From contig OZ022584.1 of assembly GCA_963669155.1 (NCBI GenBank), forward strand, positions 12,127,572 through 12,191,571: 64,000 bases of DNA, in the 5' to 3' direction. This document shows, in pieces, positions 22,292 through 31,666 of the stretch. The first letter of the stretch is position 1. Every line of letters starts with the position of its first letter. Source of the DNA: Arbacia lixula. Its lineage: Eukaryota > Echinodermata > Echinoidea > Arbacioida > Arbaciidae. The position numbers and the translations under genes were made by a program. The notes under the pieces are model-generated. The model made no database searches, was not told where the DNA came from, and saw only the letters and a program-made list of their open reading frames with translations.

Positions 22292-24122
22292 GAAAGAAAG
22301 AGAGGGAGAGAGAGAGAGAGAGAGAGGAGAGAGCTAGGAGAAAGAAAGAGACAGACAGACCCCAGGGGGTTGTAAGCGGTTCACAGGGTAAGACCAGAGC
22401 ACAGGATGTGAGCTAAATGAGGAAACAGTGATTTGAAATAAGTCCTTGCATGATTTTAGTTACTCCCCAGAAGGGAGTCAAGATATCTGAAGGAATTTCC
22501 CACTCTACGCATATCGTGTATGAACAGATTGCTACACTGTTGGGTCCTGCAGACATGAACTTGTACAGTTCTTGAAAGGTTTTTGTACTTATATGAATTT
22601 CTTGAAACTTAAAAAGTCTCGTAGCCCTGTTGTAGATCAAGAGTGTGGAAATAGAAGAAAATATTTTATAAATACTTTCATCAAAATTCTTTAACTAGAA
22701 ACTGTTATAGGTGGAGTTATGATGGTCGTCAACAATTTGGCAGTCCCTGTTGCTTAGAGACCAGGGATTGCGGCTCTCTGCAAAGCAGTGATGTGTTGAG
22801 GCGAGCGTTGTATGATCGACCAGAGCGACAGTATATAAATGTAGACTGTGCTATGGAAATGGGGTGTTTCTATTGTAAACAAAGATTGTTCTCACTTTTC
22901 CACAGAAGGTTCATGCAGCTGTGATACCAAAATTGCATGTGTGGTATCATTAGTGCATACTGCTAATGTATATGCTGCTTCATGTCTTTTGTAGCAGGGC
23001 TACAGTACATATTTAAAGGAGAATTACTCCCTGCATGTAATGTGTATTTTTTTTTCACCCAACCAATATTAAACAGATATTGTCTGGTAATGGATGTAAT
23101 ATCACATATTATACAGGTTATATTTTCATAAGAGATTATGTTTTCCAGACGTATACAGCGCTGCAGGAAAATATGATCACGTGGATAAATAAAATGTCCA
23201 AATAATGTGATCTTACACCACTTATCAGATACTCTGTTATATGGTTGTAATTCCACCTGATTCCCTGTTGATTGAATCATATACACAACCAATTATCAGT
23301 TTAATTCATGAAGATTTTATTTTTCCTTGTTGCTGCAGTTTTGTAGATTTTTATTGGCTATTTGAAGACAGGGTGACCCATTTGCAAAAGTCATTAAATT
23401 CAGGAATCAGCAGTATACCCTGATAATTTGTATAAACTCTCACAGTCATAGCTTCACAAACATTTTCAGCAAAAGTTAATAACTATCCTTCTCTACGTTT
23501 GAAATGCAGCAAGCATAGTCTACGGTCACTATCGTATTGTCCCTTTCACCGTGCGATACGGGCATGGATCCCATTGAATGCATGCGCCATGGAGAAGCCT
23601 GGTGCAGACCAAAGTGCACAGCAGTCTCCGCTCTCCAGTCTTTATTTTTAGGACACCCCACCAAAACCTAAAAAAAATCTACATTTTAAGTTTGCTTCAA
23701 GTCAATTTCCAGATCTATTATTGGGAGAGAAGTTCTAGTTTCAGTATCTTCTCCCATTGTCCATGGTTTTTACCAAGTTTTAATTTGTTGACCTGCAAAA
23801 GGGCTAGCCTGTCATTAATATAACGATTTGTATTCTCCTCCTCTATCTTCTCGTGCACAGAATCCGCAGGTCCACCCATGCTTACCTGAGGAAGCTGCAC
23901 CTTCACAAGAAGGAGCGGCTGAGTGACCATGTGCGCCGCACCCTCACCCTGGACCCCATTCATCCCGTCCTGCCTGACCAGTACCTCCAGGCCCTCGACC
24001 GCCGCCTCGGCAAGGTCATCGAGATGGTCGACGACTGTGTGATGCTGTACGATGAGCAGCGCGTGCTCGTCGATCACCTCAAACTACCTCTGGGGGACGG
24101 TGCCATCAAAATGGTTTCATAA
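9273..24122 (+). CDS. FAM20: FAM20-family secretory-pathway kinase, nine coding exons
   Basis: Coding exons are 9273-9574, 12380-12583, 13506-13604, 14324-14436, 18655-18838, 19724-19760, 20537-20606, 21040-21181 and 23861-24122. All join in phase with GT/AG borders to 470 residues. FAM20 proteins are Golgi kinases: FAM20B phosphorylates xylose in the proteoglycan linker and FAM20C phosphorylates Ser-x-Glu sites of secreted proteins. A hydrophobic segment near residues 8-28 after a basic start fits a type II anchor. Seen motifs are the nucleotide-binding Lys in VVMKPMR (K166), the Glu in RHNAEIAAFHLDR (E194), the cysteine-rich NTCFLGRC block (242-249), the catalytic NYDRHD (D340) and the metal-binding LLDNGKGFG (D360). 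'QCCIIR' and 'DPIHPVL' resemble FAM20B, while 'LDNGKGFG' and 'LEALDRRL'-like 'LQALDRRL' resemble FAM20C, so I cannot pick one. The length lies between human FAM20B (about 409) and FAM20C (about 584). It should be active, unlike FAM20A. Confidence 0.92.
9806..10317. mobile_element. TTAA-flanked inverted-repeat element, family A copy 1
   Basis: The left end TTAAAGACAGCCCGTCCC is mirrored by GGGACGGACAATCTTTAA at the right. TTAA at both ends fits Kolobok or piggyBac-type insertion. No transposase is seen. It sits in FAM20 intron 1. Confidence 0.7.
11401..11425 (+). repeat. C homopolymer run
   Basis: About 20 consecutive C within FAM20 intron 1, followed by 'tctccc'. Similar runs recur through the window. 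Confidence 0.9.
12232..12325. repeat. Foldback copy 2 of the short dispersed motif
   Basis: The left arm 'ccatgaacgtggtctttt' is roughly the reverse complement of the right arm 'tgtaacaaatgaccatg', and the right arm matches the motif found at 1365, 47016 and 53105. It ends about 55 bp before FAM20 exon 2. Confidence 0.55.
12380..12583 (+). CDS. FAM20: FAM20 exon 2: start of kinase fold
   Basis: The acceptor is CACCTCAG|G, and the first base completes a Gly codon with exon 1. It encodes residues to 168 plus two bases, including 'GSQLKFNVELADG' and the nucleotide-binding Lys. The ATG at 12306 lies in the intron and is not a start. Confidence 0.9.
13506..13604 (+). CDS. FAM20: FAM20 exon 3: RHNAEIAAFHLDR helix
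   Basis: It encodes residues 169-201 plus two bases. The RHNAEIAAFHLDR segment is nearly identical to the one I know from vertebrate FAM20B/C. The Glu is the residue replaced by Gln in the pseudokinase FAM20A. Confidence 0.92.
13688..13835. mobile_element. Fragment of a TTAA-type element, family B
   Basis: It runs from 'gtgacgtcacaaaat' through 'catgtttctgcttc' to 'ttccctTTAA' and matches the right half of the complete element at 42666-43166. The left half is missing. It lies in FAM20 intron 3. Confidence 0.6.
14069..14252. mobile_element. Foldback MITE family C, copy lacking its right end
   Basis: It starts 'acactacagctcaaagg' and contains a long hairpin with arms around 'cagcatgaaacacgatg' and 'catcatgtttcatgctg'. 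It matches the whole element at 19422-19656 but stops within the right arm. Confidence 0.75.
14324..14436 (+). CDS. FAM20: FAM20 exon 4
   Basis: It encodes ILDFRRAPPCSGR and on to TFFKN (residues 202-239). It begins after TTTCTGTAG and ends AATG|GTGAGG. The 'ILGFRRAPLVVGR' segment of FAM20B is the counterpart. Confidence 0.92.
15178..15545. mobile_element. Foldback element in FAM20 intron 4
   Basis: The left arm (15178-15305, with 'ttacggtacacc' and 'tcctggaaggactgaga') is inverted at the right (15430-15545, 'tctcagtccttccagga' and 'ggtgtaccgtaa'). The 106-codon frame across it is a by-product. Superfamily unknown. Confidence 0.7.
15775..16217. mobile_element. TIR element with AGGGTGAGTCAG ends
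   Basis: ACAGGGTGAGTCAGAAAAAA at the left is mirrored by TTTTTTCTGACTCACCCTGT at the right. Its 76-codon inner frame (15922-16152) shows no transposase motif. Length about 440 bp, non-autonomous. Confidence 0.75.
16504..16768. mobile_element. hAT-like MITE, CAGTG...GTTGCCAAA ends
   Basis: The left CAGTGCATGTTGCCAAA and right TTTGGCAACACTG are inverted. CAGTGTTGCCA-type termini are common in hAT elements, so the class is inferred from the ends alone. The inside repeats 'agtagc' words. Confidence 0.6.
16880..17180 (+). repeat. Dispersed repeat family D, left part, copy 1
   Basis: This stretch, with 'cagattgtacccagca'-like and 'caagtgacagacacatttt' words, matches 57835-58065 over about 230 bp. 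At the 57.8-kb copy it is joined to a second segment that matches 23400-23510 and 34070-34180, so all are probably pieces of one larger repeat. Confidence 0.6.
17400..17740 (+). repeat. Tandem repeat, about 80-bp unit, four decayed copies
   Basis: Each unit carries 'cattaccattggcatgaag', 'gtgtgtagttagcc' and 'ggcctggtaatgtaag'. A (CA)n run (17371-17397) precedes it. Single related units appear near 30312-30360 and 46885-46955. Confidence 0.75.
18118..18500. mobile_element. Foldback element family E, copy 1
   Basis: It begins 'ggggcatcttcattagc' and holds repeated near-palindromes such as 'aaatagcgagcta'. Its words match the larger copy at 26717-27232. The right end is not clear. It lies about 150 bp before FAM20 exon 5. 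Confidence 0.6.
18655..18838 (+). CDS. FAM20: FAM20 exon 5: cysteine-rich insert
   Basis: It encodes residues 240-300 with CFLGRCAPWFC and CGNGDLLE, matching the family's CFYGKC...C..G(D/Q)xxEGS region, where conserved cysteines form disulfides. The donor is AT|GTGAGC. Confidence 0.92.
19422..19656. mobile_element. Foldback MITE family C, complete copy
   Basis: The ends 'tgtacacaacagctcaaagg' and 'cctttgagctgtagtgtaca' are inverted, and almost the whole 235 bp folds on itself around a short loop near 19535. It ends about 70 bp before the 37-bp exon 6. Confidence 0.85.
19724..19760 (+). CDS. FAM20: FAM20 exon 6: 37-bp microexon
   Basis: It encodes I-WKDVNICEDLLQ (301-313). The acceptor is GCTGTAG and the donor CAG|GTAAGT. 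It is too short to see alone, but its phase fits both neighbours and the residues match 'WEYDESYCDAVK' of FAM20B in position. Confidence 0.85.
19968..20136. mobile_element. Foldback MITE 'GGTGTTTCACCAAGC'
   Basis: GGTGTTTCACCAAGCTGTT at the left is inverted as AACAGCTTGGTGAAACACC at the right, and 'gactggtgatccc' / 'gggatcaccagtc' pair inside. It directly abuts the next foldback element. Confidence 0.8.
20137..20288. mobile_element. Foldback MITE 'AGGGCCATG', family F
   Basis: AGGGCCATG and CATGGCCCT form the ends; 'gttttcaattattg' and 'caataattgaaaac' pair inside, with 'ccatcaatgg' words. Related copies lie at 43612, about 44030 and 44269. Confidence 0.8.
20537..20606 (+). CDS. FAM20: FAM20 exon 7
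   Basis: It encodes residues 314-336, ending RFLLDLVEQSIFDFLT, the counterpart of 'RLLDIIDTAIFDYLIG' before the catalytic loop. The acceptor is CTGGTTAG and the donor ACAC|GTAAGT. Confidence 0.88.
20675..20770. repeat. Purine-rich GA microsatellite
   Basis: Irregular GAGA-rich tract in FAM20 intron 7. The long frames over it on both strands are low complexity. Confidence 0.85.
21040..21181 (+). CDS. FAM20: FAM20 exon 8: catalytic loop and DNG
   Basis: It encodes residues 337-383: NYDRHD (catalytic Asp 340), LLDNGKGFGNP (metal-binding Asp 360) and GPLAQCC. The donor AT|GTAAGT is followed directly by a minisatellite that repeats the same GTAAGT word. Confidence 0.93.
21182..21440 (+). repeat. 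Minisatellite built on 'gtaagtgacctttgaccca'
   Basis: About eight degenerate units of roughly 25-35 bp start at the exon 8 donor. Several keep a full GTAAGT, the consensus 5' splice word used by that donor. This looks like spread of the splice-site region itself. Confidence 0.75.
22018..22355. repeat. Long GA-rich polypurine tract
   Basis: Over 330 bp of almost pure G/A on the plus strand with a long perfect (GA)n near 22240-22285, in FAM20 intron 8. Such tracts can form triplex DNA; that is general knowledge, not shown here. Confidence 0.92.
23360..23800 (+). repeat. Dispersed repeat family D, right part, copy 1
   Basis: From 'gaagacagggtgaccca' to about 'gacctgcaaaag' it parallels 34033-34454 in order ('ggaatcagcagtataccctg', 'tatcgtattgtccct', 'attgggagagaagttct'). 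It ends about 60 bp before FAM20 exon 9. Confidence 0.65.
23861..24122 (+). CDS. FAM20: FAM20 exon 9: C-terminal lobe and stop
   Basis: It encodes residues 384-470 from IRRSTHAYLRK through LDPIHPVLPDQYLQALDRR to DGAIKMVS and TAA at 24120-24122. The tail past 'VLVDHL' is longer than in human FAM20B, which ends near this point. The exon's 3' part is repeated downstream. Confidence 0.92.
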
Positions 24123-24125
24123 GTC

Positions 24126-25060
24126 TGGGATTGCCGCCTCAGTTTGGTCATTGAGATGCATTGACGACTGTGTGATGCCCTACGATGACCGGTGCGTGCT
24201 CGTCGATCACTTCAAACTGCCCCTGGGGGATGGTGCAATCAAAATGGTTTCATAAATCTGGGAGTGCCGCCTCGGTTTGGTCATTGAGATGCATTGATGA
24301 GTGCGTGACGCCCTACGATGACCGACATATTCTCGTCGATCACCTCAAACTGCCTCTGGGGGACGGTGCAATCAAAATGGTTTCATAAATCTGTGTGTAC
24401 ACAGCTGAAAATGGTTTAATAATTCTGGGTGTGCTACATCCACAAGGTGATTGAGATGGTTGATGACTGCGTGATGCCCTACGATGACCAGCGCGTGCTC
24501 GTCAATCACCTCAAACTACCTCTGGGGGACGGTGCAATCAAAATGTTATATAAATCTGTGTGTACACAGCTCAAAATGGTTTAATAATTCTGGGTGTGCT
24601 ACATCCACAAGGTGATTGGGATGGTTGATGACTGCGTGATGCCCTACGATGACCAGCGCGTGCTCATCGATCACCTCAAACTGCCTCTGGGGGACATAAC
24701 TCTGGGTGCACCGAGGCAAGGTCATCAAAATAGAAAACCATGATGTGCTTGTTGTCTGTGGTAGCATAAAATGATCTCAAAAATCAAGTGTTCCATGACC
24801 TACTTTGCTGAAATTGGGCACCTAAGAGCAGATGCAACCCAAATAAATGGGTGAAATGATTTTTGTTCTCAATATCACATGTGTACACAGCTCAAAATGG
24901 TTTAATAATTCTGGATGTAGCACAAGGTGATTTGGATGTTTGATGACTGCGTGATGCCCTACGATGACCGGCACATGCTCGTCGATCACCTCAAACTGCT
25001 TCTGGGGGACGTAACGCTTGGTGCACCGAGGCAAGGTCATCAAAATGGAAAACCATGATG
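24126..25060 (+). repeat. Five decayed tandem copies of the FAM20 3' coding end
   Basis: The word 'ctcgtcgatcac' of exon 9 (24066) returns at about 24199, 24332, 24498, 24663 and 24978. The first three steps are about 133, 133 and 166 bp, later ones longer. The first copies keep an open frame ending in 'DGAIKMVS' and TAA. They lie after the real stop, so they are 3' UTR or untranscribed. Segments around 24770-24860 and 25080-25190 are also duplicated, each with an AATAAA-containing 'caaataaatggg'. Confidence 0.85.
24838..24850 (+). promoter_or_regulatory. FAM20: Possible poly(A) signal of FAM20 (also copied near 25170)
   Basis: AATAAA inside 'cccaaataaatggg', present once in each of the two longest downstream repeat units. 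Which one is used cannot be told. Confidence 0.35.
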
Positions 25061-25765
25061 TGCTTGTTGTCTGTTGTAGCAACGGGGGCTTAAAATGATC
25101 TCAAAAATCAAGTGTTCCATGACCTACATGTACTTTGTTGAAATTGGGCACCTAAGAGCAGATGCAACCCAAATAAATGGGTGAAATGATTTTTATTCTC
25201 AATATCTCATGGTAAAATTCAACTCCTTTGAAAGTCAATGTAACTCTTTTCATTGTTGAAAGTGTTGAAAATCTCACATTTTGTAAAGCATTTCCCATTT
25301 TACTGCCAGACAGTAGAGTTATGTATGGTAAGGGTTATGGTCATTGTGGACTACCATAGAGTATGCAAACTTTAGAGCTCTTTATCTTAAATCATGGAAG
25401 ATGTAAACACATTGTGAAATTGACTTTTGACCTGAACTGCTTGCATTTCTGAGCTGGTTTTGGGAAACTGAAGAGTTTAGGCAATTAATTCCCTGATTTC
25501 TACTTCCAGAAATATGATCATCACTACTTTCCCTATATTATCTTCTTGTTACGCATGTTTCATGGGTGTAACTTTTCTCTTCACTCCTTCAATGCTTATC
25601 ATTTGCATCTATGAATTAAGTCAAGTAAGTTAATAGATTTGCTTGTGATGACACTAGGGCTCGACAAAAGGAGTGGGTGATAAATCAACAACTAATGCCA
25701 ACAAATATGTGCTAGCTCAATAGATCACTATACTGTAAAATCAATTTTGGAATGGTTGAACCTAA
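25060..25765. other. Downstream flank of FAM20
   Basis: Apart from the end of the last duplicated unit (to about 25200), I see nothing here. Confidence 0.35.
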
Positions 25766-26095
25766 AGGTAGCCCGTCCCTTTTGCAGACCTCATTCTGAA
25801 AGTTCCCTGACTTTGTCATCATTTGAGAGAGAGTGGCTATATAACCTTTCCCTGGTATCGACAAAGCGTAATATTCGGTTTTGAGGAAATAATCTTCAAT
25901 ATTAGATCAAGCTTACTTTTTTCTTACCACAAAAATAGTCAGATCTCAGTGAAAACCGGTTAGATTTTCATTTATTCTATGGGAGTTGGTAAAGTAATGT
26001 ACCTCTGAACTTAAAATTTCACAAAGATATGTGCTAAATATGTGCCAACTTTCATGAAGTTTGCATGTTTGTAAAAGGGACAGGCCATATTATAA
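25766..26095. mobile_element. TTAA-type element, family A copy 2
   Basis: 'aaaggtagcccgtccctttt' at the left and 'aaaagggacaggccatatta' at the right correspond to the ends of 9806-10317. The TTAA borders are no longer perfect, so this copy is older. Confidence 0.6.
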
Positions 26096-26716
26096 AAGAT
26101 AAACTGGAATATGCTACAAAATGTTTCCTCTGCCCCATTACAGCAATTTGATAGATCAGAGGTTCATTTGAATTAATATGTTGCTCCTGGCCTGTACAAG
26201 AAAGTTTTTTACATTTGAAATTGGGAATATATCTGTTGCTGATTTTTTCAGAGCTGCTTTGGTCTTTCCAGCTTTGTTTTTTAGATAAATCTTGTGCTTT
26301 CATTTCAAGAGGTGGTGAAGTGAAGTGACATGTACTTCTTCTGTTCTGCCTTATTTAAAAAAAAATGATGAGTATGCATGTATTGATGCTTTTCTTGATT
26401 AGATATATTATAAATAAGATATCTGAAATGTGCCTTATGGAGTGTGTCTGGGGAAGTAAATGTATAACTTTTTAGCAGCAAGAATGTATTTAATGAAGGG
26501 TATTCCAACTGTAAAGAGAAATATTGAACAATTGAGTTGTAGCTTGTACAATAAATTTAAAGCAAAGTGTATTTCTTGCCAAGGATTGTAGGAAGTGTGT
26601 GCTAAACTTACTGTTTAGATTAGTGTGTAGATGATACATATGGTAGATGAATAAATGGGCATTACATGTATTGATAGACAAAAACAAATATATTGAAATA
26701 CAGGTATAGCCTAGTT

Positions 26717-27232
26717 TATAAATAAGGTGCGTCTTCATTAGCCTGATCAGACGAAATAGCGAGCTATTTTGCTGATCCGGGGAACTCGCCTGAAGTTGCA
26801 ATCGCGTCTTCATTAGCTCGAAACTCAGGAAACGTAAGCTCGAAACTCGGGATGCATAAATTATCCCGATGTTCACACATGCGTACTGTGACTTCGGTTG
26901 TGAGCTCGCATTCATGCATGTATAAAAACCTAATGTAAACAATACCTCGTGCGCGCTGATGCATTCAGGGGTCGGAAAATTTTCGGGCTAATGAAGATGC
27001 TCCGAGCTAGCTCGAGCTATTTCGCGAACTAGCTCGAGCTAGCTCCATCTAGCCCAAGATTTCTTGGGAAATTTTCTCGACCAAATAGCTCGTTATTTTG
27101 CCTGATCTGGCTGATGAAGACACAAATAGCTAGCTATTTCGTGATCTGGCTACACTGTAGCTAACCCGATCAGAATAAGCTCGCTATTTCGCCCACATCG
27201 GGCTAATGAAGACGCCCCTATAGATGGGTTTG
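26717..27232. mobile_element. Foldback element family E, copy 2
   Basis: 'gtgcgtcttcattagcc' at the left is inverted as 'ggctaatgaagacgcccct' at the right. Between them the same word recurs at least three more times in both orientations, and near-palindromes such as 'aaatagcgagctattt' and 'gctagctcgagctatttcg' repeat. No transposase frame is evident. Confidence 0.75.
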
Positions 27233-28035
27233 TTGGAAGATGAATAGATAGCAAATAGTGATAGAGCAGTCATTTTCATAGGCCAAATTTGAATTGCATG
27301 GTTTGTTTGATGCTCACTGCTCTGTATTCAGCAATAAACTTTAGTGGTGCCTTAAAGTGTTGATGTGCTGGAGAATTTTTTCCTCATCTAATTGTATTCA
27401 AAAGAGGTGCAATATTTTTGCAATCATACAGTATTCAGTTGCTCATATGGAATTATTTACAATATTCATTTAGGCGTTAATATTCTACTATAAAATTTAG
27501 TTGTGCCTTAAGTTGTTGATATACTTCATTTAACTGTATTCAAAAGAGGTGCAATATGTTTATAAAGATGCAATACTCAGTTGTTCATATGGAATTGACA
27601 GTATTCATTTGAGCATTAACACCGCTTTGCCATTATTTTGTGACAGATTTAAAGAAGTTATGTCAGTATCTGCATGATGTGAGGCGATGTATCTCACACA
27701 TTTTCCTATGATTGCCATATTTTTATTACATTTATCATGGAAATAAATATTGATTTATGGAATATCTTATTTTTCTATTTGCTATGTTAACAATGTGCAG
27801 GAGTGTGGATTTGATGATTTATTTCAATCAAATCTGACTTTTTTTTTTGGGGGGGGGGAGTTACAGATAATGAGGTAGATCAAAATAACTATAACAAGGA
27901 AAACCAATAACATGGTGCAATATAAGTCTTATATTGACAAAATATTAACTTGTGGTGAAAATCAATCCTATTCAGTCATTAACACACATCCAATGTCCAT
28001 GGGCCTACAGTTTATGTGCTTCTGTGCATGTGTGT
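27233..28035. other. Intergenic, no gene seen
   Basis: AT-rich sequence. Two related segments 'ttcaaaagaggtgcaatat' (27399 and 27540) suggest an old duplication of about 140 bp. A T run followed by a G run lies at 27841-27860. Confidence 0.4.
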
Positions 28036-28467
28036 ACAGGGTCATTCCATGGGGTTGGGGCTGGCTAAGTTTTCATGCAATGTCCATCTAACAGAGGTAT
28101 ACCCCATTGCAGTTCACCATTAAGATCAATTCAGATGTGGTCAAGCTTTGAGCTGTCAATGAAAGAATCCTCTCTTTTCACAGTAATGGACGTTAATAAT
28201 TGGAAACCTTTTATCGATTTGAAGCAACAGGCATACAAAAATCTCCCACTGTAACATGGACATCATATTGTTTTTACATGAACAAGAAATGTTCATAAGT
28301 CAAATTGCAATATGCCATGGTCTTTTAAAAATAATACTGGATGGGACCCCATTTTTTGGCTCATGCCATTATTGGCCTATACATGTTTTTGCCTGGTTTA
28401 AAAAAGACATGGATTTGGAGTTGTGGTATGTCACAAAAATTGCCCCAACCCCATGGAATCACCCTGG
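28036..28467. mobile_element. TIR element with AGGGTCATTCCATGGGGTTG ends
   Basis: AGGGTCATTCCATGGGGTTG at the left is mirrored by CAACCCCATGGAATCACCCT at the right. The inner 88-codon frame has no transposase features. About 430 bp. Confidence 0.75.
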
Positions 28468-28469
28468 AT

Positions 28470-30114
28470 ATATAAGAGAAGGAGAGAGAGGGGGATTCTA
28501 CACATACATGCAGCTTTGGTAGTTGATTTGCATACAAAGCATTCACTCTTTTAATTTAAAGCTCTCTCCCACGGTCAACCAAGGATAAATTCACACAATT
28601 TTTCTCTAAATTTGAACAAACATATATCTCGACAAAATGAGAAGTGCAATCAATGATTTCCTTTGTCATATTTCATCAGTTTGATTTATATATAATATCA
28701 AGCATTAAATGATCAATGAACATGTAATACTGTCATATATAAATGAACAAAAATACACAGCAATAAATAGTATATCCTCCACTGCAACCTCGTGCAAGCA
28801 AACAGAACAAAAACAAGAAAAAAGCCTAGAAATACTGGTAAAAATGTCTGTTTCGATCAACTGACTTTACCTAATTTTCAGGAATTTATAAACCTCTTGG
28901 TACATGAAATACAACACAGCATTTCTCAATACATCAGGCAGAATTAATCATACCAAGCTTGAAGAAGTCGTATAGAACATTTTCCCATGAATAATATATG
29001 CACCTCCATGAAAGCGAAATACACCATGAGACAATTTTTGGTAGCAATTTCTTGTGAATGTCGGTTTTCCTCAAAGAGCATTACTTACACAGTTTACGTC
29101 AAATTTCATCGAAATTAAAAGCTAGGCAATAACTGAAACTGCTCAATTATGCAGGGATGAAGATCGACCTGTTTAATATGCTGTGTAAAGAGTACCAATA
29201 ATGGTCTTTTTTAAATTATGCTTCATGTGCATTTATGGTGAGTTGGCAAAAGAAGGTTGTTTTTTCCGTTTCCTACGTTTATTGGCCATATTATAAAGAT
29301 TTTTTTCTCATAACGACTAAGAAATACAGGACCATGCCACCAGTGGATACCTTCCAACTGTGTCATTAAAAATTATAAAATTATACAAACATAGACAATT
29401 TTCTGCACTACCCTAATATGACAGAATACAAGCATAACCAGGACTTGGAATTAAAATCAACACAATTTTGTGTGTATAAATTACATTTCAAAATTCATTG
29501 TGAGCATGCGAGAAAAAATAAAAATGTTTTAAGCTGAAAGCTTTCAGTAAATAAGCAAATGCAGCACCTGCAATAAACACTTTGAAATTTAAAAAAAAGC
29601 ATTTTCATGTATGTTGTGCATGTTACTATATTCATGTGAGATTTCTGTAAGATATAAAATTATTGTATCAGGTAAGCATTTTATTTCATATTTCAATCAT
29701 TGCAGTGGCTGGGACAGACATTTGTTTCTAATTCAAATTGATTTCATATGAAATATATCCTCTTTGCGAGCCAAATAGCCCCAGATAAAAAAAACAGTAA
29801 TTAATGGTTGCCATGGCTACCATAACCGCATATTGCAGGAGCCACCTTCTTGCAGCTTGAATAGCCCAGATACTGAACTGTAGTTTACAGAATAGCTCTA
29901 TTCAAATCATAGCTGACATTTTGCAGTACAGTACTTGAATATTTTGTTTTCCCTAAACACAGCTGCAACGGCGCAATCACAGAAAACAAAAGGCACACAT
30001 ATACATGTTTCTAGATGAACAGCTTGGGTAACAACAGGCAGCACATCAATGTAACATTTATAACTGAAAATCGGTTTGAACTCTTCTATTAACATTGACA
30101 TGCAGCTATGTAGT
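28470..30114. other. Intergenic, no gene seen
   Basis: AT-rich; short frames only. Part may be the 3' UTR of C2orf42, which is transcribed leftward from 31667, but I found no decisive poly(A) signal. Confidence 0.35.
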
Positions 30115-30312
30115 ACACGCCATATATTTCGAGAGTCTGATTTTTCGCGAATCCAGACTTCCCGACAAGTGGTTCAATTCATGATCATGGTGTACTGGTA
30201 CTATTAGTATATGTGATTGTGCACATCGTATTCATGTTTTCGCGTGTTGTTAATTCACGAATAGCACCTGACTCTCGAAAATAAAAAACCTGAGAAATAT
30301 ATGGCGTATACA
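30115..30312. mobile_element. Foldback MITE 'GCCATATATTTC'
   Basis: 'cgccatatatttcgagagtc' at the left pairs with 'gaaatatatggcg' at the right, with 'agtctgatttttcgcgaa' and 'ttcacgaatagcacctgact' pairing inside. Confidence 0.7.
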
Positions 30313-31435
30313 CTAAGTAAGCCGATCAGGTTTCATGGCTTGGTAACGTAATGGTTAAAAAATGGATGATTTTTAAGACAATTGGGAGCCCTTTGGCAGC
30401 AAATAAAATATACAATAACATATATCCAACGTTAACCCGTTAAGCACCTACAACATCTAAACCACCTGATCTAAAGTTATATCAAGGGTAAGGGAGAGAC
30501 GTGTGAAAGAATCTTCACTTCCCTCAAAATTGCAAGAATGTGCCCACAGTATACCTTTGATAATTACAATGTGATGGAAACCCTATTTCTACTGCAGCCA
30601 AAACAATTCAATGATAATCATTGAGCCCTATACAAGTTGAGGTTTAATTTTAGGTTCGATTAGTCGTTTATTTCACCCTTTCTGCCGCACCCTAAGAGCC
30701 AAAATAAAGTCAGCTCTCAATATTCCTCTCTGTTGTAAAATATCAAATTATTGAAACAATAAAAAAAATGTTTCTTGAATGAAACATATTGTTAACCACA
30801 AAATACTTGGACAACAGGATTTTTTAAATGTTAGCTTTAAAATAATTAGAAGAGGAGGACATCTCAATGTATCAACTACAAAAGGGGCTAATATGTTGTA
30901 TCAGACATGAAACTAAATTAAAAGAATTATTACAGGTATAGCATATTCAATCATTCATTCATTTCTTACACCAGGTATACTCCCACATATATTTCAGATA
31001 TCAATGTCTTCATAATATCTCAAAAGACACTACATCCCTTGCAACAAATATTAGGAGGAAACTAGTGAAAGACTAAAGAAAAAATATCAGACAAATAATA
31101 AAAGCTGTAAAAAATATCTCAATAGCTAGCCCAGAAAATTGAGTCTATCATTCTTGTGCAGATGATGGAATGGGCATCATCTTGTTAATGCTGTGCGCAC
31201 GAGGCCAACGCCAATACTGCATATTACAGCTGGTGCGGGTAGCTCATAGAAATTGCTACAAGTACAATGCACCTCTATCAAGCTGAACATGAAAGAGACT
31301 CACAGGGGGCTTCCAGGGTTATGAGTTACGATTTTCAAACAATTTTCTTACGATTATGACATTATCTTTAATCTCTATTTTCCTATCTTAGTCTCTGATG
31401 TTTCTGCCTACATTTATATGAACTTGGTTCTTTGA
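30313..31435. other. Downstream flank of C2orf42
   Basis: No gene seen. A single unit related to the 17.4-kb tandem repeat lies at 30312-30360. Confidence 0.35.
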
Positions 31436-31436
31436 C

Positions 31437-31480
31437 CCCCCCCCCCCCCTCCCCCTACCCCCCCCCCCCCCTCCCCCTTC
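31437..31480 (+). repeat. Interrupted C homopolymer run
   Basis: About 45 bases of almost pure C on the plus strand, about 190 bp beyond the C2orf42 stop. On the transcript it would be G-rich. Confidence 0.9.
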
Positions 31481-31666
31481 AATGGTTACAGGTTACGATT
31501 TTCAAACAATTGCAACTTTCCTACAATTGTAAATATTTTCCATAGATCTACATTTGTAGTTTTCGCCAATCTCTGTCTCTGATGTTTTCTCTAATATTTC
31601 AATGGACTGGGTTTTTTTTTCTATGGTTCTCCACCCTCCCATCTCCATGACCCTCTCCTCCTGAGT

